64,000 bases of DNA from Megalobrama amblycephala (Eukaryota > Chordata > Actinopteri > Cypriniformes > Xenocyprididae). The stretch spans positions 1,294,001-1,358,000 of the forward strand of contig NC_063063.1 in NCBI RefSeq assembly GCF_018812025.1. Reading direction: 5' to 3'. The notes under the pieces were generated by a model, which ran no database searches, was not told the origin of the DNA, and saw only the letters and a list, made by a program, of their open reading frames with translations. The position numbers and the translations under genes are program-made. This document shows positions 59,212 to 64,000 of the stretch, in pieces (positions within the stretch are counted from its first letter, which is position 1; each line of letters starts with the position of its first letter).

Positions 59212-62200
59212 ATGCACTTATCCCATGTCGGCACCAACAAAATCTGCTTCCTGCTTTCCCTGGCATTTTGTGCCCTTCTGGTGCTCCTCATTCCCTCCCT
59301 ACAACCTCCGCAGCGTCAGACGGATCTGCCCCAACCGCGGCCCCAAGCCAAGCCTGCCAGACACGACCTCTACGGGAACCCCGGCCAAGGAAGTCATGGT
59401 GCCAAGGATGGTAGTTTCATTCACCCACTTCCTCCCGGAGGCCGACCCCAGGACCCGCAGAGGATGTCAGAGGGGGACGCTGCGCACGCCAATCCCCCCG
59501 GGTCCCGTTCCAAAGACTCTTTGGATTTGAGAGACATTTTTATTGCCGTTAAGACCACCAGGAAATATCACAAGTCCAGACTGCAGCTCCTGTCCCAGAC
59601 CTGGGTGTCCAAAGCCAAGGAACAGGTAGGGAAGCGTTGTATTCGTCTACCACTAGCCTACTAAATAATCACTATTATTAAAGGTAAAACTTCCAAGTTA
59701 CACAGTATTTTTTTTTTTATCTGTTTTGGTAGTTTTTCATTACTTTTTTTAGGGTAGTTCTAGTTCACTCAAGTTCTCTATTCAAATGCAAACACAAAAT
59801 GTAAATATGAACATTTAATTGAACTCTCTGAAAATTGCAAATCCTGTATCCCAATCGAGACATCCACTATGAAAAATAAACTTAGTTTTTTTTTTAAATG
59901 ATATTGAAAATTATGATAATGAAAAATGTCAATTAAATCAATGTGCATATCTAGTATTTGCATTAGAACGACATACACAACAACATGAGGTGAAAAAATG
60001 CATTTATACGGAAAATTAAATATAAAATAAGAAATTTCAAAAATAAAGTTGTCAAAACTATTTGATGACATCTCGCTGATAATTTTCCATAATAATTAAT
60101 AATAATAATAATTTGCCATTTTTATCCAATAAGTATTTTTATGGTTTGGATAAATTGTATAATATTTTGTTTAAATTAATAAAAAAATAAAACATTTAAA
60201 ACTAAAATCAATCATTTTAAATACTAGAAGTGAATTCTTCACAACATTAAAATATAAAAAGTATCAAAAATGGATATTCATTTTGAGATTTACTAAAAAA
60301 CATACATTTAATAATGTTAAATTATTAAAATGCTATAAAAATTAATTTTAAGTAGACGAATAATCATTTTTAAAAATGTAAAAAAAAAGCATAATGGAGA
60401 TATAATTAATTTTGAAGTTTTATTAAGGGATAACAATGAGATTATGTTGTTTTTATAATCAATTAACACAGCTTTTGACATTTTTTACAAGATGGACAAA
60501 ATTTGTCACCAAAAAAGTCATTTGGTTTAACCAAAATTTCGGTTTTACCGAATGACGATATTTTCAAACAATGCTAACAGGCTGATATCTAGCAAAAGAA
60601 CAATCAAACATTTTATATTTAGTGCAAGTTTTTAAAATATTACAACATTTTCCATGTTTATAGCGGTTGTACCAAATGACCTGATGTTTCAAGTGATCAA
60701 GTGAAAACATGAATTTATCAAATAGTTAAAAGAGAGTTAGTTACTTTGCTTCAAGACCATGTGGTCCTTTGCAGGTGTCTGAATGATGTCACATCCTGTC
60801 ACATGATATTGACCACATGACTTGATCCAAAATGGTCCCTTTATATTGGTTTCTCCGAATGACATCAATGAAATTCATTCTTTCTTTCTCATAACAAAAT
60901 GACGACTTCTACACATAATTTTAACACCATTTTGCACTATATTGATATATGATGTTATAAAATCATGCCAGAATAAAAAAATACATACATTTATTACATT
61001 TTAAGATATTTTAATCACAAATGAAATGGCTGTATTGGCCTTTGGACGGTTAAACCAAATGACCTTTTGACACTTCATAATCTTTAAAATACCTTTATAT
61101 GTAGAAAAATATAATTAAAACCTTTTGGATTCAATAAAAGAGATCAAGTTGTACTACCTTACATACTTTGGATGTCATATCTTTGTTTTTTATTATTATT
61201 ATTAAGGCCTTTGGACAAAAAAATCATTGACCCATAAGCATTAAATGATGGCAATGAAATAAACAATATTAGCCAATACCAATGAGGTTAAACTTATTAA
61301 ATAATCACCAAAGAGAAGTCTGTTGTTTCAGTAGAAGATCAATTCATGACACTTTGATTAAATATTACAAGGTCCAAAAAAATTTATGCATGTGTGAATC
61401 ATTCACAATACAAAACAAATGGGCTGAACTTCCATTTCATGTGGACTTTATTGCTCCTCTGGACCCGTGCATGTCATTTCAGTTGTCCGGTGACATGTTT
61501 AAAGGTGTTAAGACACACATTGGTCAGCGCAAACCTGCGAGGAGGAAGTGTGGCCGCTGCTTTCTGGCGGCGCGCCTGGTGCTTTTAAGAGTATAGGGGT
61601 TAGTGTTGGTGCCCCTCGGGCCCCCTGGAAGAGGAAGTTCCTCAGCAACCCGAGACCCTCAGACACAAGACAGCGTGTGTTTGCTTTCATCCAAGTGCGT
61701 TTGCTTGAAAGCCAAAGGCGCCAGGGCAGTAGACGCTCCCCCTTCCTGAGGCCTCTCCAGAGAGCCGAGTGGGGCCCAAAGAGGCCCCGAGATTGACTTA
61801 ACCTGTAAAGCAGCGCAGCACCATTGTTTTGCCATTACACAACAGGGCCAAAATGCCCAGGAGAAATTTCAAGAACTCGGCTTTGCTCATAAAGCCAGAT
61901 TGGGTGTTTGGTAAGTGCCAGCTCATGCCAGAAGAAACATTCTTTCCCTGTTAGATTTGCAATGTCCGGAGTTTGGGACAAAGTCCACTTCTTAACCTTT
62001 TTCCTTATATGACTTTCTACTTGAATAACCTTCTACTTTTAGAAGTGTTTTTTTAGTTATACTTTCTGAAAAAGGTTGGAAAGCTTCAATCCTCAACGCT
62101 GGCAAAAACAATCTCAGACATTCTCACAGTGGCTTTTGTTCAGGAGTTTTCCAGGAAAATATCAAGAATCCCTTTCATTTCCAGTTTTGTGACCTAGCAG

Positions 62201-62954
62201 CAGTAGTGGACTTTTAAGCAATATCCAAAACTGAAAATTGTGTCTTAATTTACTCTTTTGAGCTTTTAAAAAGGTTTAAAAGCTCAAACATGCTGGTTGC
62301 CAGAAACTTCATGAATAAGTCCTGGATCCAGAGATGTTTCTGTCCTGTAGTTGATCAGGGGTGCTGCTCGTCTCCAGATGCTTGTGGCTTGTGTTTTGGA
62401 TAGACATTTTGAGGGAATGTAGGGTCAGGATGCATGGAGCATTCATGCATTCATTATCTGTTCCTTTAAAGATGAAGTAATTTTCTCATACCTTTCTCAT
62501 GAAAGCATAAAATAAACGTTAACTGAAATAAATTAAATGTATATAAAAAAAAAAGTTGTTTCTCTGTTTCAGACGTTTATCTTCACTGATGGAGAGGATA
62601 AGGAGCTCAAGCAGAAAGCAGGTAGAGTCTCTTAAATAATCACCTTTAAACCATTTTACAGCTTAATATTAAGAGATTAAATCTAGGTGCCATAATAAAA
62701 TCTCACTGCTCGACTAGCCGACCATCCTGACCCCATTCATGCTTCATTTCATCATGACATGGACTGTGTGTCATGTGAAATTATGTAATGTCTAAACACC
62801 CTGATGTCATAAATCATGAAACCATAAGTGGTCTGTCATTGTCTCCTCAAGGGCTCAACATCATCAACACCAACTGCTCCGCGGCGCACACGCGTCAAGC
62901 CCTGTGCTGCAAGATGTCCGTGGAGTATGACAAATTCATCGAGTCACAAAAAAA
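59212..62954 (+). CDS. rfng: Fringe O-fucosylpeptide beta-1,3-GlcNAc-transferase, radical-fringe type (5' part, runs off window)
   Basis: Coding exons seen: 59212-59625, 62573-62621 and 62852-62954, in consistent phase, giving 188 residues plus a split codon. The next exon should begin with the WFCHVDDDN region (the DxD motif) and lies beyond the window. Residues 11-27 are a type II Golgi signal-anchor, followed by a proline-rich stem. The catalytic domain begins at [16 protein letters not shown], then [12 protein letters not shown], then [12 protein letters not shown] and [13 protein letters not shown]. The last two strings resemble radical fringe more than lunatic fringe (known family). Fringe adds GlcNAc to O-fucose on Notch EGF repeats. 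The ATG at 59212 is the only in-frame Met after an in-frame stop at 59176. A splice acceptor at 59167/59168 implies an untranslated upstream exon. The last donor (GTTGAG) is non-ideal but gives the expected Lys codon split. Confidence 0.9.
59690..61390. other. AT-rich part of rfng coding intron 1
   Basis: Low-complexity AT-rich intron DNA without recognised repeats or coding frames. Confidence 0.5.
61400..61960. other. GC-rich island in rfng intron 1, candidate enhancer
   Basis: Sharp shift from the AT-rich DNA on the left to complex GC-richer sequence. No repeat copy in the window. The overlapping frames in several registers are not supported by domains or splice sites. Conserved intronic regulatory DNA is the best guess. 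Confidence 0.3.
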
Positions 62955-63124
62955 GTTGAGTTCATCTCTTCAAGCTCCCAATGCATGAAATCACGGCATA
63001 CAGTCATTATCAGCAGATGTTTCATTCATTTACATTAAATCTTTAGATTTTTGAAATGCGTCTCTTATGCTTATCAAGGCTGCAGTAATATTGTGAAATA
63101 TTTTTAGACATTGCTCTTTAAATA

Positions 63125-64000
63125 TATTTAGGGGCCAAGCACGTGCCAAGCAAGTATTCGTTGGCGTCCATCTTCTGCTCTGGAAGTCTTTGGCAGCTTG
63201 CGGGAAAGTTATGAAATTTGGCACTCTGATAGAGGCCGGTCTGAACTGTCACCATACCAAATTTGGAGTCTCTAACTCAATCCCTCTAGCGCCACCAACT
63301 GTCCAAACTTGCACTCATATTTATGCTAATAACTTCTGTATGGGCTAGAAAACTATAAATGATTTTTCCTCTGATTCCGTGGCTCAAGGCGATTCGATTG
63401 CACCCTATGACACCATTTTCCGTCATGAAAATTTTGAATTTTCCAAAAAACCTACCTTTTCGAAATCTTCCTAGGCCGCTGCTCCGATTTGCATGAAAAT
63501 GGAACCAGATCATCTTCAGACCATGCTGACAAAAAGTTCAAGAACTCAAGTCGAATTCAAGTCGATTTTAGACGTAAGGCTCTATCTCTGCAACACTTTA
63601 TTGTATTCAGACCAAACTTAGCCCGTGTCATCACAAGCATGACCTGAGATTACATGCTGCGTTTCGGCACAGCGCCACCTACTGGACCGGAAATGAGAAT
63701 GACGATCGGAAACTTCTGAACATGAGTTTGTCCAAAAATCATAAAAGTGGTCTTGTTAGAATCGGGGCGTCATGCCAAGTTGAATTATATGACGGCCATT
63801 TTGGATGTCAGCCTTTTTGAATTTTGTAGTAAAATGCTGTATTTTTCAAATGCATGAACATATCATTACGAAATTTGGTATGGGTCATAGGCACGAAGCC
63901 CTGAAGGAGTCTGAGAAGTTTCAGCGCCACCTAGTGATGAAAAAAATATTTACATGCTTATAACTTTGGATGTGGTTGACTTATTCTCATGGATTCCTGA
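63125..64000. repeat. GGGGCCAAGCACGTGCC dispersed repeat, running off the window
   Basis: It starts GGGGCCAAGCACGTGCCAAG and shows internal repetition of AGCGCCACC-containing stretches (63282, 63671, 63922), GAAATTTGG and phrases such as CCATTTTGGATG. From memory it resembles an abundant fish repeat; family unassigned. Lies in the rfng intron after coding exon 3. Confidence 0.5.

Noticed and set aside
59142..59530. Frames of 90 and 101 codons overlapping rfng exon 1
   Set aside because: Out of frame with the fringe domain and its splice phases; only the frame from 59212 continues into FIAVKTT and later exons.
61282..61796. Frames of 60-104 codons in rfng intron 1
   Set aside because: Overlapping frames in a GC-rich block with no domain or splice evidence; treated as possible enhancer DNA.

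Overview
The window looks like nuclear DNA from a cyprinid-type teleost. It is AT-rich, vertebrate-style split genes sit in long introns, and the sequence is crowded with short non-autonomous DNA-transposon copies, foldback elements, microsatellites and locally expanded minisatellites. No bacterial, viral, rRNA, tRNA or CRISPR locus was seen. Species cannot be fixed from the sequence alone.

Four protein-coding genes were reconstructed exon by exon, with consistent splice phases and open frames. (1) glp2r, + strand, 23920-35881: 13 coding exons, 517 residues, a class B1 GPCR of the glucagon-receptor family, best matched to the GLP-2 receptor. (2) rcvrn, - strand, 41968-39026: 3 exons, 203 residues, recoverin. 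(3) pts, + strand, 48847-51176: 6 exons, 139 residues, 6-pyruvoyl-tetrahydropterin synthase. (4) rfng, + strand, coding from 59212, with a probable untranslated first exon near 54100-54329. It is a fringe glycosyltransferase of radical-fringe type and runs off the right edge after its third coding exon (62954). glp2r and rcvrn are convergent neighbours, as in human 17p13. The four genes do not form a pathway: gut peptide-hormone reception, photoreceptor calcium sensing, tetrahydrobiopterin synthesis and Notch O-fucose elongation are separate jobs.

Layout: 1-23.9 kb is gene-free and repeat-rich. It holds a 53-bp minisatellite with 530-bp higher-order periodicity (2.85-5.1 kb), a nested foldback (13.9-16.3 kb), a three-level transposon stack (18.45-20.37 kb) and several complex, repeat-poor blocks that could be regulatory. 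23.9-35.9 kb is glp2r. Its introns carry a MITE with about 73 copies of a 22-bp unit (intron 1), a long nested palindrome centred on (TG)n (intron 3), a MITE (intron 5) and a GATA-rich element (intron 7) whose inverted partner lies just past the 3' end. 39.0-42.0 kb is rcvrn. 42-48.8 kb is MITE-filled intergenic DNA. 48.8-51.2 kb is pts. 51.2-59.2 kb holds the probable rfng promoter and 5' exon with a CTCF-like site, then a 2.7-kb giant inverted repeat made of tandem units. 59.2-64 kb is the 5' part of rfng.

The strongest unusual signals are structural. At several sites tandem arrays have grown inside terminal-inverted-repeat elements, and at several sites foldback elements sit inside other elements with readable target duplications. 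I found no convincing new protein-coding system.
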